Below are positions 55,685 through 64,000 of a stretch of DNA of 64,000 nt, in pieces. The stretch spans positions 94,712 through 158,711 of the forward strand of contig JAHVJD010000010.1 in the NCBI GenBank assembly GCA_019801415.1, given 5' to 3'. Numbering within the stretch: the stretch's first letter is position 1; the number at the start of each line of letters is the position of its first letter. A model generated the notes under the pieces. It had not been told where the DNA came from, made no database searches, and worked only from the letters and a program-made list of their open reading frames with translations. Source of the stretch: Nocardioides marinus. GTDB taxonomy: Bacteria; Pseudomonadota; Alphaproteobacteria; Rhodobacterales; Rhodobacteraceae. A program made the translations under genes and the position numbers.

Positions 55685-55742
55685 GCGAGCAACGCACCGC
55701 GCTCTGGCCTGAAAAATCGAGGGGTAAGCGCCCATGGCGCGC

Positions 55743-55757
55743 GGGGGCAAGGCCCCC
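55743..55757. terminator. Small hairpin between hemC and the GH25 gene
   Basis: GGGGGC-AAG-GCCCCC in the 87-base gap between convergent genes could end either transcript. No T-run is visible. Confidence 0.4.
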
Positions 55758-55771
55758 TGCCGGCCCTCGGC

Positions 55772-56587
55772 TCAGATCTGTCCCGACCACCTGAGCCAGC
55801 TTTCGGGACTGCCGCGGAAGGTGTTGAGGTCAACGTTGCCCGCCACGCCCGGCACCGCGCCGGTGCCGGAATATTGCCAGAAGCTCCAGCTTTGGCCCGG
55901 GTAGACCTGCTGCGGATGGCCCGCGACCGAGCGCAGCCAGAACTCGGTGCCGCCAAGCCGCCCGATGCCGGTGTCGCGGTAGAAATCCACCGTTGTGTAG
56001 ATCACCGGGCGCTTGCCGTAGTGGCGTTCCAAGATGTTCAGGAACTTGCGCGCCTCGGCCCGCACCGTCGCGCCGTCGGGCCGAGTGCGGCAGGTGCGGG
56101 AGCGGTGGTTCCACTCCATGTCCAGCACCGGTGGCAGCGCGTTTGCGTCGCGCGGCACGTGTTTGATGAACCAGCGCGCCTGCTCGGCCGCCGGGCGGCA
56201 GAAGTAATAGTAGTGATAGGCGCCGCGCTTCAGTCCTGCCCGGTGGGCGCCGCGCCAGTTGTCGCGGAACTTCGCGTCGGTGTGGTCGCCGCCCTCGGTT
56301 GCCTTGATATAGGCAAAGGAGACCCCGGCGCGGCGCACCTGGTGCCAGTCCACATTGCCCTGGTAGCGCGACACGTCGATGCCGTGGACCGCGTAGGTCC
56401 AGGGCGCGCGCCCGTCCCAGTCATGCGGATCGTTGTCGCCGAACCGCGGATAGGTGCGCAATCCAGCGAGCGCGCCATTGGCAGGCTCGCCGCGGCTGAC
56501 CGCGGGCGCCTGTGCCGAGCGCTCGGACGGCGCACCGCAGCCCATCACCAGTGCCACCGCCAGCAACCCCGAAACCCATCTGCGCAT
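55772..56587 (-). CDS. Glycoside hydrolase family 25 lysozyme-like lipoprotein
   Basis: A 271-residue protein. The N-terminal lipoprotein signal ends at LVMGC (Cys17). The mature part has the GH25 fold beginning GIDVSRYQGNVDW, then FAYIKATEGGDHTD, and the catalytic DxE in VLDMEWNH. GH25 enzymes cleave peptidoglycan between N-acetylmuramic acid and N-acetylglucosamine. Here it would act in the periplasm, anchored to a membrane. It lies between hemC and hemF without obvious relation. A terminator-like dyad separates it from hemF. Confidence 0.88.
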   Translation of the reverse strand: MRRWVSGLLAVALVMGCGAPSERSAQAPAVSRGEPANGALAGLRTYPRFGDNDPHDWDGRAPWTYAVHGIDVSRYQGNVDWHQVRRAGVSFAYIKATEGGDHTDAKFRDNWRGAHRAGLKRGAYHYYYFCRPAAEQARWFIKHVPRDANALPPVLDMEWNHRSRTCRTRPDGATVRAEARKFLNILERHYGKRPVIYTTVDFYRDTGIGRLGGTEFWLRSVAGHPQQVYPGQSWSFWQYSGTGAVPGVAGNVDLNTFRGSPESWLRWSGQI

Positions 56588-56710
56588 GTGAAATGCCCCT
56601 GCCCTGATACCTGAAACCGCGCTTATGCTTGCGCCTTTGTCCATATCTTAGCGCGCGCACCGGCAAAGTCGCGCGTCCCGGCATGAAATCAGCGCAAATC
56701 CGCCAAAGTC

Positions 56711-56742
56711 AAAACGCGCTGTCCAGAGCAGGCCAGCGCGTT
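56711..56742 (-). terminator. Intrinsic terminator of hemF
   Basis: On the minus strand AACGCGCTG and CAGCGCGTT form a perfect 9-bp stem around a 12-base loop, followed by TTTTGACTTT. It lies about 35 bases past the hemF stop. Confidence 0.75.
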
Positions 56743-56776
56743 CAAGATTTCAGGACAGGCAGCAGGACCGGTCAGG

Positions 56777-57670
56777 TCAGACCCATTTGGCCAGCGGCGG
56801 CAGGCTCATCAGCACCGCGTTGGCGTCATGGCCGGTTTCCAGCCCGAACTTGGTGCCACGGTCATAGACCAGGTTGTACTCTGCATAGAGCCCGCGATGG
56901 ATCAGCTGGGCGTCCTTGTCGGCATCGTCAAAGGGCTGCACCCGGCGCTTTTCCACCAGCGGCACAAAGGCGGGCAGGAAGGCGCGACCGATGTCCTGAG
57001 TCAGGGCGAAATCCGCCTCCCAGCTGCCGCTGTTGCGGTCATCCATGAAGATGCCGCCAACGCCACGGGCCCGGCCACGATGGGGGATGTAGAAATACTC
57101 ATCCGCCCAGGCCTTGAGCCGCGGATAAAGATCGCACCCATGCGGGTCCAGATGCTGTTTCTGAACCCCGTGGAAATGCGCGGTGTCCTCCGCGTATTCG
57201 ATGCAGGGGTTGAGGTCCGAACCGCCGCCGAACCACCAGCCATGCGGGGTCCAGAACATGCGGGTGTTCATATGCACCGCCGGCACATGCGGGTTGCGCA
57301 TATGGGCGACCAGCGAGATGCCCGAGGCCCAGAAGCGCGGATCTTCCTTCATGCCCGGCAGCCCCTTGCGCGCCGCCATCGCGGTCTGCGCCCGCTCGCC
57401 CAGGGTTCCGTAGACCTCGGAGATGTTGACGCCGACCTTCTCGAACACCCGGCCGCCGCGCATCACGCTCATCAGTCCGCCACCCGCGTCAGAGCCATCT
57501 TCGGCGCTGCGTTTGGTCTCGGTCACCTCAAAGCGCCCCGGCTCCTGGTCGCTGAACGGGCCTTCGCCGTGATCGGCTTCCAGCCGTTCGAACGCCGCAA
57601 CGATCTGGTCGCGCAATTCACGGAACCAGGCAGCCGCGCGGGCCTTTTCCTCTGTCATCTCATGCGTCAT
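56777..57670 (-). CDS. hemF: Aerobic coproporphyrinogen III oxidase
   Basis: HemF uses oxygen to convert coproporphyrinogen III to protoporphyrinogen IX. The 297-residue product has the conserved ISLVAHMRNPHVPAVHMN, FWTPHGWWFGGGSDLNPC and IFMDDRNSGSWE segments, and ends with VLMSLPPLAKWV. The TTG at 57682 would add four residues. I prefer the ATG at 57670. It starts 12 bases after the SDR stop, so SDR-hemF is probably one transcript. Confidence 0.96.
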   Translation of the reverse strand: MTHEMTEEKARAAAWFRELRDQIVAAFERLEADHGEGPFSDQEPGRFEVTETKRSAEDGSDAGGGLMSVMRGGRVFEKVGVNISEVYGTLGERAQTAMAARKGLPGMKEDPRFWASGISLVAHMRNPHVPAVHMNTRMFWTPHGWWFGGGSDLNPCIEYAEDTAHFHGVQKQHLDPHGCDLYPRLKAWADEYFYIPHRGRARGVGGIFMDDRNSGSWEADFALTQDIGRAFLPAFVPLVEKRRVQPFDDADKDAQLIHRGLYAEYNLVYDRGTKFGLETGHDANAVLMSLPPLAKWV

Positions 57671-57682
57671 GGCAATGTCCAA

Positions 57683-58489
57683 TCAATGTACCGGCGCCGC
57701 CACCGGATCCAGAAGCGTGCGGCCGCCGTCCAGCGTCAGCACCTGCCCGGTCATGAAGCCGGAGGCGTCCGAGGCCAGGTATTGCGCGGTTTCGGTCAGC
57801 TCGTTCGGAGAGGCGATGCGGCCCAGCGGGGTATGCGCCTCGATGTCCTGACGGTAGCTGCGGTTGTCTTTCAGCGTGCCCTGCATCGACGCGCTCATGA
57901 CCGAGCCGAAGGCGATCGAATTCACCCGAATCCGGTGCGGTGCCAGCGCCACCGACAACGAGCGCGTGGCCTGATCCAGCGCCGCAGAGGCCACCGAGTA
58001 GGCCATCAGCTGCGGGTGGGTGCGCCGCGCCGCGATCGAGGACAGGTTGATGATGCTGCCCAACGGCCCATCAGCATCCTCGTTGTCTTCACCCTGCTTG
58101 ATCATCCGTTTGGCCACCTGCTGCGACAGCCGGACCGTTGGCAGCAGGCTTTGCGTCAGCAACTGGTCCAGCGTGTCATCGCTCGGGTCCAGCGGATCGG
58201 TCGCCACCATCTGCCGCGCCCCGTTGACCAGGATATCGACCCCGTCAAAGGCGTCGATAGTGGCCGACAGAAGGTTGGCGATGGTCAGCCGCTCGCGGAG
58301 ATCCCCGGCAAAGTACCGGATATTGCTGTCATCCGCCTGCGCGCCCAGCTCGGCCAGCAACTGCGCCTCCTGGGTGTCGGCAAACATCACGTTGGCGCCC
58401 GCCGCCGCGAATTGTTTGCCGATGGCCAGACCGATGCCGCTGGAGGCCCCGGTCACGATGGCGGTCTTGCCAGAAATTGAAAAGGACAT
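57683..58489 (-). CDS. SDR-fold protein with Ser in place of catalytic Lys
   Basis: A 268-residue SDR with TGASSGIG (13-20), a D in the cofactor site and Ser151-Tyr164 at the expected places. The helix after Tyr reads AYSVASAALDQ, so the residue four after Tyr, normally the catalytic Lys, is Ser168 (codon TCT). Either the protein is catalytically weak or another Lys substitutes. The C-terminal LTLDGGRTLLDPVAA is ordinary SDR. It directly precedes hemF, as in several relatives from memory. Confidence 0.88.
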   Translation of the reverse strand: MSFSISGKTAIVTGASSGIGLAIGKQFAAAGANVMFADTQEAQLLAELGAQADDSNIRYFAGDLRERLTIANLLSATIDAFDGVDILVNGARQMVATDPLDPSDDTLDQLLTQSLLPTVRLSQQVAKRMIKQGEDNEDADGPLGSIINLSSIAARRTHPQLMAYSVASAALDQATRSLSVALAPHRIRVNSIAFGSVMSASMQGTLKDNRSYRQDIEAHTPLGRIASPNELTETAQYLASDASGFMTGQVLTLDGGRTLLDPVAAPVH

Positions 58490-58587
58490 GCGAAAGGCTC
58501 CCTTGGCCGTTTGACTGGCGCGTCTTGCAGGCACGTTAGGCCGGGGCGACCGGATTGCAACCCGGCATCCCCCCGCGGCCACTTTGG

Positions 58588-59577
58588 CTATCGGCGCAGG
58601 CGCCGGGGCTTGGAGGCGGTCAGGATCTTGAAGCGGTTGTCGCCACCCTCCTCGCGGACATGGGCAAAACGTTCGCCCAGCACCGCCTCGTAGGGCAGAT
58701 GACGGTTGGCAACCATCCACAGGCTGCCGTTGGCCGCCAGCATCGACGCCGCCGCCGCGATAAAGGCCTGCCCCAGCGACGGTTCCGCGGCGCGGCCGGT
58801 GTGGAACGGCGGGTTCATCACCACCGTGTTGACCGTGGTCGGCGGCGTCCAGCCGCGCACGTCGACCCAGTGGAACTGCGCCCGTGCGTCGGTCAGGTTC
58901 TGCCGCGCACAGGCCAGGGCGTGATAATCCGCCTCGGCCAGATGCAGCTCCTCGACCCCTTCGCGTTTCAGCACCTGCGCCGACAGATACCCCCAGCCCG
59001 CGCCGAGATCGGCCACGCAGCGGCCAAGTTTCTGCGGCAGCGCCGCCGCCAGCAGCGCCGACGCCGGGTCGATCCCGTCCGCCGAGAACACGCCGGGCGC
59101 GGTGACAAAGCCGTCGACCTTCTGCTCCGCTGCGGGCAGCCAGTCCGACAGATCCAGGCTGCCGTCGATCCAGAACACCTTGCCATGCGCCTTGGAAATC
59201 GGGTCGGAGGGCGTGCCGCGCTGGCGCAGTGCCTTCAGCAGCGAATCAACGCCATCGGTCTTCGCGCCATCGATCAGTACCGGCCCATCCGTCGCCGCGA
59301 CCGCCTGCGCCACCAGCATCCGTGCCAGCGCCTTGGCACGCGGCAGGAACACCACCGCGGCAGCGAACGGCGCCTGCGGATCGGCCTGCGGGGTGCAGTC
59401 ATACCCCTGGGCGGCAAAATGCTCGTGGTCAGGACGCAGCGGCTGGATCACCTGCAGGCGATCCTTTGGCAACGGTGACAGATCGTGATCCGTGCGCGGG
59501 TGAAACACCGCTATGCGGCCTTCGGACGGCACGGCAAAGCCGCCCGTCTCGACCGCCAGTGACAGGCGTAGGGACAT
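58588..59577 (-). CDS. RsmC/RlmG-type class I methyltransferase
   Basis: A 329-residue protein with a degenerate N-terminal half and a C-terminal SAM domain. The SAM site is DLGAGWGYLS (190-199) and the catalytic NPPFHTG (255-261) is the amino-methyltransferase signature shared by RsmC and RlmG rRNA guanine-N2 enzymes. The target base is unknown. It follows clpS by 15 bases on the same strand. Confidence 0.88.
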   Translation of the reverse strand: MSLRLSLAVETGGFAVPSEGRIAVFHPRTDHDLSPLPKDRLQVIQPLRPDHEHFAAQGYDCTPQADPQAPFAAAVVFLPRAKALARMLVAQAVAATDGPVLIDGAKTDGVDSLLKALRQRGTPSDPISKAHGKVFWIDGSLDLSDWLPAAEQKVDGFVTAPGVFSADGIDPASALLAAALPQKLGRCVADLGAGWGYLSAQVLKREGVEELHLAEADYHALACARQNLTDARAQFHWVDVRGWTPPTTVNTVVMNPPFHTGRAAEPSLGQAFIAAAASMLAANGSLWMVANRHLPYEAVLGERFAHVREEGGDNRFKILTASKPRRLRR

Positions 59578-59592
59578 CGTGCAGCCTCTTGA

Positions 59593-59958
59593 TTAGTCTT
59601 CTTTTTCCATGGTGCATTGCAGCGGATGCTGCTGGCGGCGGGCAAAATCCATCACCTGGCCCACCTTGGTCTCGGCGACCTCGTGGCTGAACACGCCAAC
59701 CACGGCAACGCCCTTCTTGTGCACCGTCAGCATGATTTCGAACGCCTGCGCGTGGGTCATGCCAAAGAACCGTTCCAGCACCATCACCACGAATTCCATC
59801 GGGGTGTAATCGTCGTTCAGAAGCAGCACCTTGTAGCGCGGCGGGCGCTTGGTCTTGGGCCGCGTCTTGGTCAGGACACCGGATTCGGTATCGTCGTCTG
59901 AATGATCGGTCATCATTACGGTCTGCAGCGGCATAAGCAATTTGATCCAGTGATGCAT
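59593..59958 (-). CDS. clpS: ATP-dependent Clp protease adaptor ClpS
   Basis: ClpS delivers N-degron substrates to ClpAP. The 121-residue product has the [28 protein letters not shown] core, [22 protein letters not shown] and [11 protein letters not shown], with the NDDYTPMEF residues forming the N-degron pocket. I use the ATG at 59958, preceded by AAGGAA at good spacing. The ATG at 59916 gives the usual shorter form, so the N-terminal 14 residues are uncertain. Confidence 0.9.
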   Translation of the reverse strand: MHHWIKLLMPLQTVMMTDHSDDDTESGVLTKTRPKTKRPPRYKVLLLNDDYTPMEFVVMVLERFFGMTHAQAFEIMLTVHKKGVAVVGVFSHEVAETKVGQVMDFARRQQHPLQCTMEKED

Positions 59959-60022
59959 GGAATTTCCTTTGACGCTTATATAGCCTCTTGGGTGGGCAGG
60001 AAAAGACACTGAGGCACAGAGA

Positions 60023-60736
60023 TTGGCACGTAATTTGACAACAATCGGCTTCGATGCTGACGATACCCTCTGGCACAATGAACGGTTCTTTCGGGTGACG
60101 CAGGAACGGTTTGCCGAACTGCTGATGGATCACACCCCGGATGACCTCGGTCCCGAGCAACTGGACCGGCTGCTGCTGGATGCGGAAAAACGCAACCTCG
60201 GGCGCTACGGCTACGGGGTGAAAGGGTTCACGCTGTCGATGATCGAAACCGCGATCGAGGTGACCCAGGAACAGGTGCCTGCCTCGGTGCTGAAGGAACT
60301 GCTCGTCGCCGGGCAGATGATGCTGTCCTACCCGATCGAACTGCTCCCCCACGCGCAGGAGGCGGTCGAGGCGGTAGCAGGCCGCTACAAGGTGGTGCTG
60401 ATCACCAAGGGCGATCTGCTCGATCAGGAGCGCAAACTGGCGCAGTCCGGCCTTGGCGAGCTGTTCGACGCGGTGGAGGTGGTCTCGGAAAAGACCCCCG
60501 AGGTCTACCACGGCATCTTTGACCGCCATGGCGACGGGGCCGCCCGCGCAATGATGGTGGGCAATTCCATGCGCTCCGACGTGGTCGCCCCGATCGAGGC
60601 CGGTGCCTGGGGCACCTATGTGCCCCACGGGCTGGTCTGGGAGGTCGAGCAAGCCGAGACGCCGTCCGACAATCCCCGCTACCGCGAAATTGCCGACCTG
60701 GGCGAATTGGCTGCGCTCTTGGACCAGCTGGGCTGA
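60023..60736 (+). CDS. HAD-family hydrolase
   Basis: A 237-residue haloacid-dehalogenase-type phosphatase. The nucleophile motif DADDTLW lies at residues 10-16, a Lys-containing VVLITKG loop follows and [14 protein letters not shown] ends the site. The start is TTG at 60023 with GAGG seven bases upstream. No earlier ATG fits, since motif I lies right after it. Substrate unknown; the sequence resembles phosphoglycolate or nucleotidase-type HADs. Confidence 0.88.
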   Translation: MARNLTTIGFDADDTLWHNERFFRVTQERFAELLMDHTPDDLGPEQLDRLLLDAEKRNLGRYGYGVKGFTLSMIETAIEVTQEQVPASVLKELLVAGQMMLSYPIELLPHAQEAVEAVAGRYKVVLITKGDLLDQERKLAQSGLGELFDAVEVVSEKTPEVYHGIFDRHGDGAARAMMVGNSMRSDVVAPIEAGAWGTYVPHGLVWEVEQAETPSDNPRYREIADLGELAALLDQLG

Positions 60737-60803
60737 GCCGGACCCGCGCTGGACGCCGCGCCGACGGGGCGCTATCCGGTTGCAAACCTGAAGGGAGCCG
60801 CCA

Positions 60804-61130
60804 ATGCCGCATGCAGAACTGAAATTCTCCAGCGACCTCGACATCGATGCCGAGGCGATTCTGGCAGAGATCGACACCATCATTCGCCGCCATGACGATG
60901 GCTCAGGCGCCTGCAAGGGGCGCGCCTACCCTGCGGAGCGGTTTCACCGCAGCCATTGCGCCGTCCGCGTCACCCTGCTGCGCAAGCCGCACCGCGACGA
61001 GGCGTTCTGCATAGCCCTGCTCGAAGAGATCGAATCCCGCATCAGCAAGCGGATCACACAACCCTGCGCCTTCACCGTTGAGCTGGACTTTTTCAGCCCG
61101 TTTTTCACCGCGCGCGACATCAGCAGCTGA
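60804..61130 (+). CDS. Possible CHMI-type tautomerase-fold protein
   Basis: A 108-residue product starting MPHAELKFSSDLDIDAEAILAEIDT. A Pro right after the initiator Met and later RxxxxHCAVRVTLL and FTVELDFFSP resemble 5-carboxymethyl-2-hydroxymuconate isomerase, where Pro becomes the N-terminal base. The match is weak and unverified. A GGGAG ribosome site precedes it. It is followed by a terminator-like hairpin and then the D,D-carboxypeptidase gene. Confidence 0.6.
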   Translation: MPHAELKFSSDLDIDAEAILAEIDTIIRRHDDGSGACKGRAYPAERFHRSHCAVRVTLLRKPHRDEAFCIALLEEIESRISKRITQPCAFTVELDFFSPFFTARDISS

Positions 61131-61146
61131 CCCTGCCACCGGCGGT

Positions 61147-61168
61147 GACAGGGGAAAATCCCCCTGTC
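61147..61168 (+). terminator. 8-bp hairpin after the tautomerase-like gene
   Basis: GACAGGGG-AAAATC-CCCCTGTC is a perfect stem about 17 bases past the stop codon. No T-run follows. Confidence 0.5.
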
Positions 61169-61401
61169 CCCCCGGCGAGGCACCCGGTCTTGTCACGCAA
61201 AGCACAAGTTTTTTTGGTAACCTTTTGTTAGGACTTGGCGCATCTAGAGGCCACACCAACGCCACCCACTAAATGCCGGCCAAAAGCCGCCAGCCCTTGC
61301 GGCGACGCCCTGCGCCACCTGTTTATTCCTCGTAAACCCTGTGGTACGATTTCGGCATCAGGCAAAATCGTCAGCCGGAAAACCGGCGGCATGAGGCAAA
61401 C

Positions 61402-63201
61402 ATGGCAGTGAACACGCAGGTCAATCCGGCGGCGGGTCGGTTTACCCGTACCCCGCGAGTCGGTTTCCGGTCTCTTCGCAACCGGTTTCTTCTTCCCCGT
61501 TTCGACGCGTTTCGGCAGCGATTTGCAGCGCCGCCTTCCCTTCCTCGCCCGTCCGCGGGTTGGCACACCGCGGGGCTGCGATGGGTTGCTGTCCTGCTTC
61601 TGCTGACGCTGGCTGCAACCTGGTTGCCCGCGCAACAGGCGTCCGCCGCGCCTTATGCCGCGATGGTCATCGACGCGCGCACGGGTGAAGTCCTGCATTC
61701 CCGCAACGCTGACACCCGTCTGCATCCGGCCTCGCTGACCAAGATGATGACGCTCTACATCGCGTTCGAAGCGGTCCGCAACGGCGAGATCACCCTCGAC
61801 ACCAAGGTCACGATCAGCCGCAAGGCCGCCGCGGAACCGCCCTCGAAGCTGGGCCTGAAGGCGGGGCAGAAGATCGCCTTCCGCTACCTGATTCGCGCTG
61901 CCGCGGTGAAATCCGCCAATGATGCCGCCACCGCCATCGGCGAAGCCCTCTCGGGCAGCGAGGCCGCCTTTACCCGGCGCATGAACCGCACCGCCAAGGC
62001 GCTCGGGATGACGCGCACCACCTTCAAGAACGCCCACGGCCTCACCGCCAGCGGACACCTGTCCACCGCCCGTGACATGACCACGCTCGGGCGGCACCTG
62101 CTGTATGATTATCCCGAGTATTATAACCTGTTCTCGCGCCGCTCGACCCATGCAGGCATCCGCGAAGTGCCCAACACCAACCGCCGCCTGCTCGCCGCCT
62201 ACCGCGGCGCCGACGGCATCAAGACCGGCTACACCCGCGCAGCGGGCTTCAACCTGGTGGCTTCGGCCAAACGGGGCGACGAGCGCATCATCGCAACCGT
62301 GTTCGGCGGCAAATCCTCGACCTCGCGCAACGCCAAGGTCGCCGAGCTGCTCGATCTCGGCTTCCGCCGCGCGCCGTCGCGCGCCAAGCTGCGCCGCCCG
62401 CAACGGCCCGCCTACATGGGCGCAGATGTGGTCGTGGCCGACAGCGGTGACATCTCCGCATCCGAAGCCGTCGGCAAGACGATCCGCGTCAGCGGTCAGG
62501 TTTCCACCAGCCTGCGTCCCAAGCTGCGCCCGGCCAGCGGCGACTCCCCGGTTCTCGTGGCCGCCCTGGAAGAAGCCCTGCAGGCGCCTGAGCCGGTTCT
62601 GGAACCGCGCCCCCGGCCGGAAGACCTGTCCGCGGATGCGGATGCGGTCGCCGTGGCCGTCGCCGAAGCTGACGCCACCACAGAAGACGCCGACACGCCA
62701 CCGAGCGCCCAGATCGAGAAACTGCAGACGGTCAGCGCCGCCGGAGCCCCGGTCAAGGACGCCGTACTCAGCAGCATCGCCGCGGCCCTGGCCGAGACCG
62801 AGGTGCAACCCGCCGCCGCCGCGCCGCTGGCGCCAAAGATCCGCCCCGCGGTACAGAAGCAGCCCTACACCGGCTTGCGCCCCGTCGCGCGTCCGGCCCG
62901 CCTGACCCAGGCAGACCCGGAGCCCAAGCCGGTCGTGGTGACGCGCCTGTCGACCTCGGGCGGGCGCTACTGGGGCATCAACGTCGGCCTCTACACCAAC
63001 CGCTACAAGGCCGAGAAAGTTCTGTTGCGCACCGCGCTTTCCGAACTTGAAACGCTGGATGGCACGCTGCGCAAGGTCGCCAAGACCAGCCGCGGCTTCG
63101 AGGCAAACTTCCTCGGCATGAGCCAGGAACACGCAGAGCTGGCCTGTCGTCGGCTGAACGCCCGCAACATCGCCTGCAAGACCATCGGCCCGTCCTCCTG
63201 A
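61402..63201 (+). CDS. D-alanyl-D-alanine carboxypeptidase with SPOR domain
   Basis: A 599-residue low-molecular-weight penicillin-binding protein (family S11). It has a basic cytoplasmic N-terminus of about 58 residues, a membrane helix at about 60-78, then the catalytic motifs SLTK (111-114), SAN (171-173) and KTG (274-276). An Ala/Pro/Glu-rich linker of about 170 residues precedes a SPOR domain at about 515-597, which binds denuded septal peptidoglycan. The enzyme trims D-Ala from peptidoglycan, probably at the division site. The start is preceded by GAGG. The first half is standard; the long linker is unusual. Confidence 0.9.
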   Translation: MAVNTQVNPAAGRFTRTPRVGFRSLRNRFLLPRFDAFRQRFAAPPSLPRPSAGWHTAGLRWVAVLLLLTLAATWLPAQQASAAPYAAMVIDARTGEVLHSRNADTRLHPASLTKMMTLYIAFEAVRNGEITLDTKVTISRKAAAEPPSKLGLKAGQKIAFRYLIRAAAVKSANDAATAIGEALSGSEAAFTRRMNRTAKALGMTRTTFKNAHGLTASGHLSTARDMTTLGRHLLYDYPEYYNLFSRRSTHAGIREVPNTNRRLLAAYRGADGIKTGYTRAAGFNLVASAKRGDERIIATVFGGKSSTSRNAKVAELLDLGFRRAPSRAKLRRPQRPAYMGADVVVADSGDISASEAVGKTIRVSGQVSTSLRPKLRPASGDSPVLVAALEEALQAPEPVLEPRPRPEDLSADADAVAVAVAEADATTEDADTPPSAQIEKLQTVSAAGAPVKDAVLSSIAAALAETEVQPAAAAPLAPKIRPAVQKQPYTGLRPVARPARLTQADPEPKPVVVTRLSTSGGRYWGINVGLYTNRYKAEKVLLRTALSELETLDGTLRKVAKTSRGFEANFLGMSQEHAELACRRLNARNIACKTIGPSS

Positions 63202-63205
63202 CTCC

Positions 63206-63227
63206 GGCCCGGCGAAGCAGCCGGGCC
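63206..63227 (+). terminator. Hairpin after the carboxypeptidase gene
   Basis: GGCCCGGC-GAAGCA-GCCGGGCC is a perfect 8-bp stem starting five bases past the stop codon. No T-run is present. Confidence 0.5.
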
Positions 63228-63389
63228 TCCCGCTCAAGCGCCAGTGCGACGCCCTCCGCTCGCCTCGCGCGAAGCACGGGTACGGGACAGCGCCCGAGTC
63301 TCCTTTTCTCGATTTGATTGATGAACCACTCACCGGTGTCCCAGTCTTGCGGACTAAAGCCGCGTTGGCGGGCGCTGGACCTTCCGGCA

Positions 63390-63836
63390 CAATTATCAGG
63401 GCCGTACCGTAAGGCTTTCCATGAGGTCGCTGCCGGCGCAACCCTGGAGCGCCAGAAGCCGGAAGCCTCCCTGAAGAAAGTGGAGGGAAAGATCGCGGGC
63501 ATTCTAAAGGCCATCGAAGACGGCATGTACCATGCGTCATTGAAGGCCAAGATGTCGGAACTGGAAGAGGAGAAGGCCCGGTTGGAGGCCCTCATCAAGG
63601 AAAGCCCGGAGCCCCCTACCCTGCGGCTGCACCCCAGCCTTTCGCAGCGCTACCGCGAGATGGTCGAGGATCTCGCCCGGTCGCTGAACGCGCCGGAGGT
63701 GAAGCGGGAAGCCACGGCAGAGCTGAGGGCGCTGATTTCGCAGGTGCGGATGGTTCCGGACGCGGATGCGCCCGGCGGCCATCGGCTTGAACTAATTGGG
63801 AGAATTGGCCGGGCTCATGGCTTTGGGGAGCGCTGA
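63390..63836 (+). pseudogene. C-terminal remnant of a large serine recombinase
   Basis: The frame reads like the end of a large serine recombinase: FHEVAAGATLERQKPEASLKK, then IAGILKAIEDGMYHASLKAK, a coiled coil (MSELEEEKARLEALI) and LRLHPSLSQRYREMV, with ALISQVRMVPDAD late. The catalytic N-terminal resolvase domain and zinc ribbon are missing, and upstream sequence does not continue the protein. The homologous part probably begins near 63400, so the left boundary given is approximate. It sits 45 bases from the tRNA-fMet gene, the sort of place where integrases leave remnants. Confidence 0.72.
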
Positions 63837-63840
63837 CTCG

Positions 63841-63870
63841 AAAAAGCCCCCCGCTTTTTGCGAGGGCTTT
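63841..63870 (-). terminator. Intrinsic terminator of tRNA-fMet
   Basis: On the minus strand AAAGCCCTCGC and GCGGGGGGCTTT form a stem with a bulge around an A-rich loop, followed by TTTTT. It lies about 11 bases past the tRNA 3' end and also faces the recombinase remnant. Confidence 0.85.
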
Positions 63871-63881
63871 GTCGTGAAGAT

Positions 63882-63958
<77 letters not shown>

Positions 63959-64000
63959 ACACTTTGTTTGGCCCACCGCGCGGATCGCTACTTGAGGCCG

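Overview
The window is a GC-rich, gene-dense stretch of chromosome. It almost certainly comes from the Rhodobacteraceae (Roseobacter group) of the Alphaproteobacteria. This rests on gene content and order read from the sequence: ETF-ubiquinone oxidoreductase beside a TPR protein, a 44-residue aa3-oxidase subunit IV, a pyrB/pyrC-like/plsY operon, hemF beside an SDR gene, the ClpS type and the initiator tRNA. No database search was run. It looks like core chromosome. I see no prophage, CRISPR array, intact insertion sequence or defence island.

Layout. 1-5.8 kb: TPR protein, ETF-QO, soxR diverging from a VOC-fold gene, greA and a membrane protein. 5.9-9.4 kb: a molybdenum-cofactor block (moeA-mobB-mobA-fdhD). 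9.5-12 kb: AzlCD exporter, a lipoprotein with a papain-like His/Cys arrangement, the tiny oxidase subunit IV and a hypothetical. 12-18.3 kb: an acyl-CoA dehydrogenase with an MBL hydrolase, tsaC, yqgE, a DsbD-N-like periplasmic protein and a Nudix hydrolase. 18.2-25.8 kb: an RND efflux pump with its adaptor, moaB, a LysE exporter, a phosphoesterase and a uracil-DNA glycosylase. 26-29.6 kb: the pyrB operon. 29.9-38.5 kb: YHS protein, gshA, GNAT, a kinase-fold gene, rsmE, ubiA and an OmpA-like protein with a small coiled-coil partner.

38.5-39.8 kb is a 1.2 kb stretch with no credible gene. 39.8-43.2 kb: moaE-moaD, pgsA and uvrC. 43.5-48.9 kb: SDR, Ca2+/Na+ antiporter, zinc ribbon, S49 peptidase, an ABC-2 exporter and a CoxG-like protein. 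49-53.4 kb: an NAD(P)-binding protein behind a double operator, pobA with a divergent AraC regulator, an alpha-methylacyl-CoA racemase-like gene and a 55-residue basic protein. 53.5-57.7 kb: hemE, hemC and hemF with a GH25 lysozyme-like lipoprotein between them. 57.7-64 kb: SDR, RsmC-like methyltransferase, clpS, HAD hydrolase, a penicillin-binding D,D-carboxypeptidase with SPOR domain, a serine-recombinase remnant and tRNA-fMet.

Functional themes. Molybdenum-cofactor genes recur at four separate sites (moeA/mobB/mobA, fdhD, moaB, moaE/moaD). Three heme genes cluster. Pyrimidine synthesis is represented by pyrB with a dihydroorotase-like gene that lacks metal ligands. Several enzymes carry lineage-type or isolated substitutions at canonical catalytic positions (FdhD, dihydroorotase-like, UDG, SDR). 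The most unusual non-coding feature is a family of GC-rich hairpins ending in GCCCAA(C/G). They sit at gene 3' ends, mostly between convergent genes.
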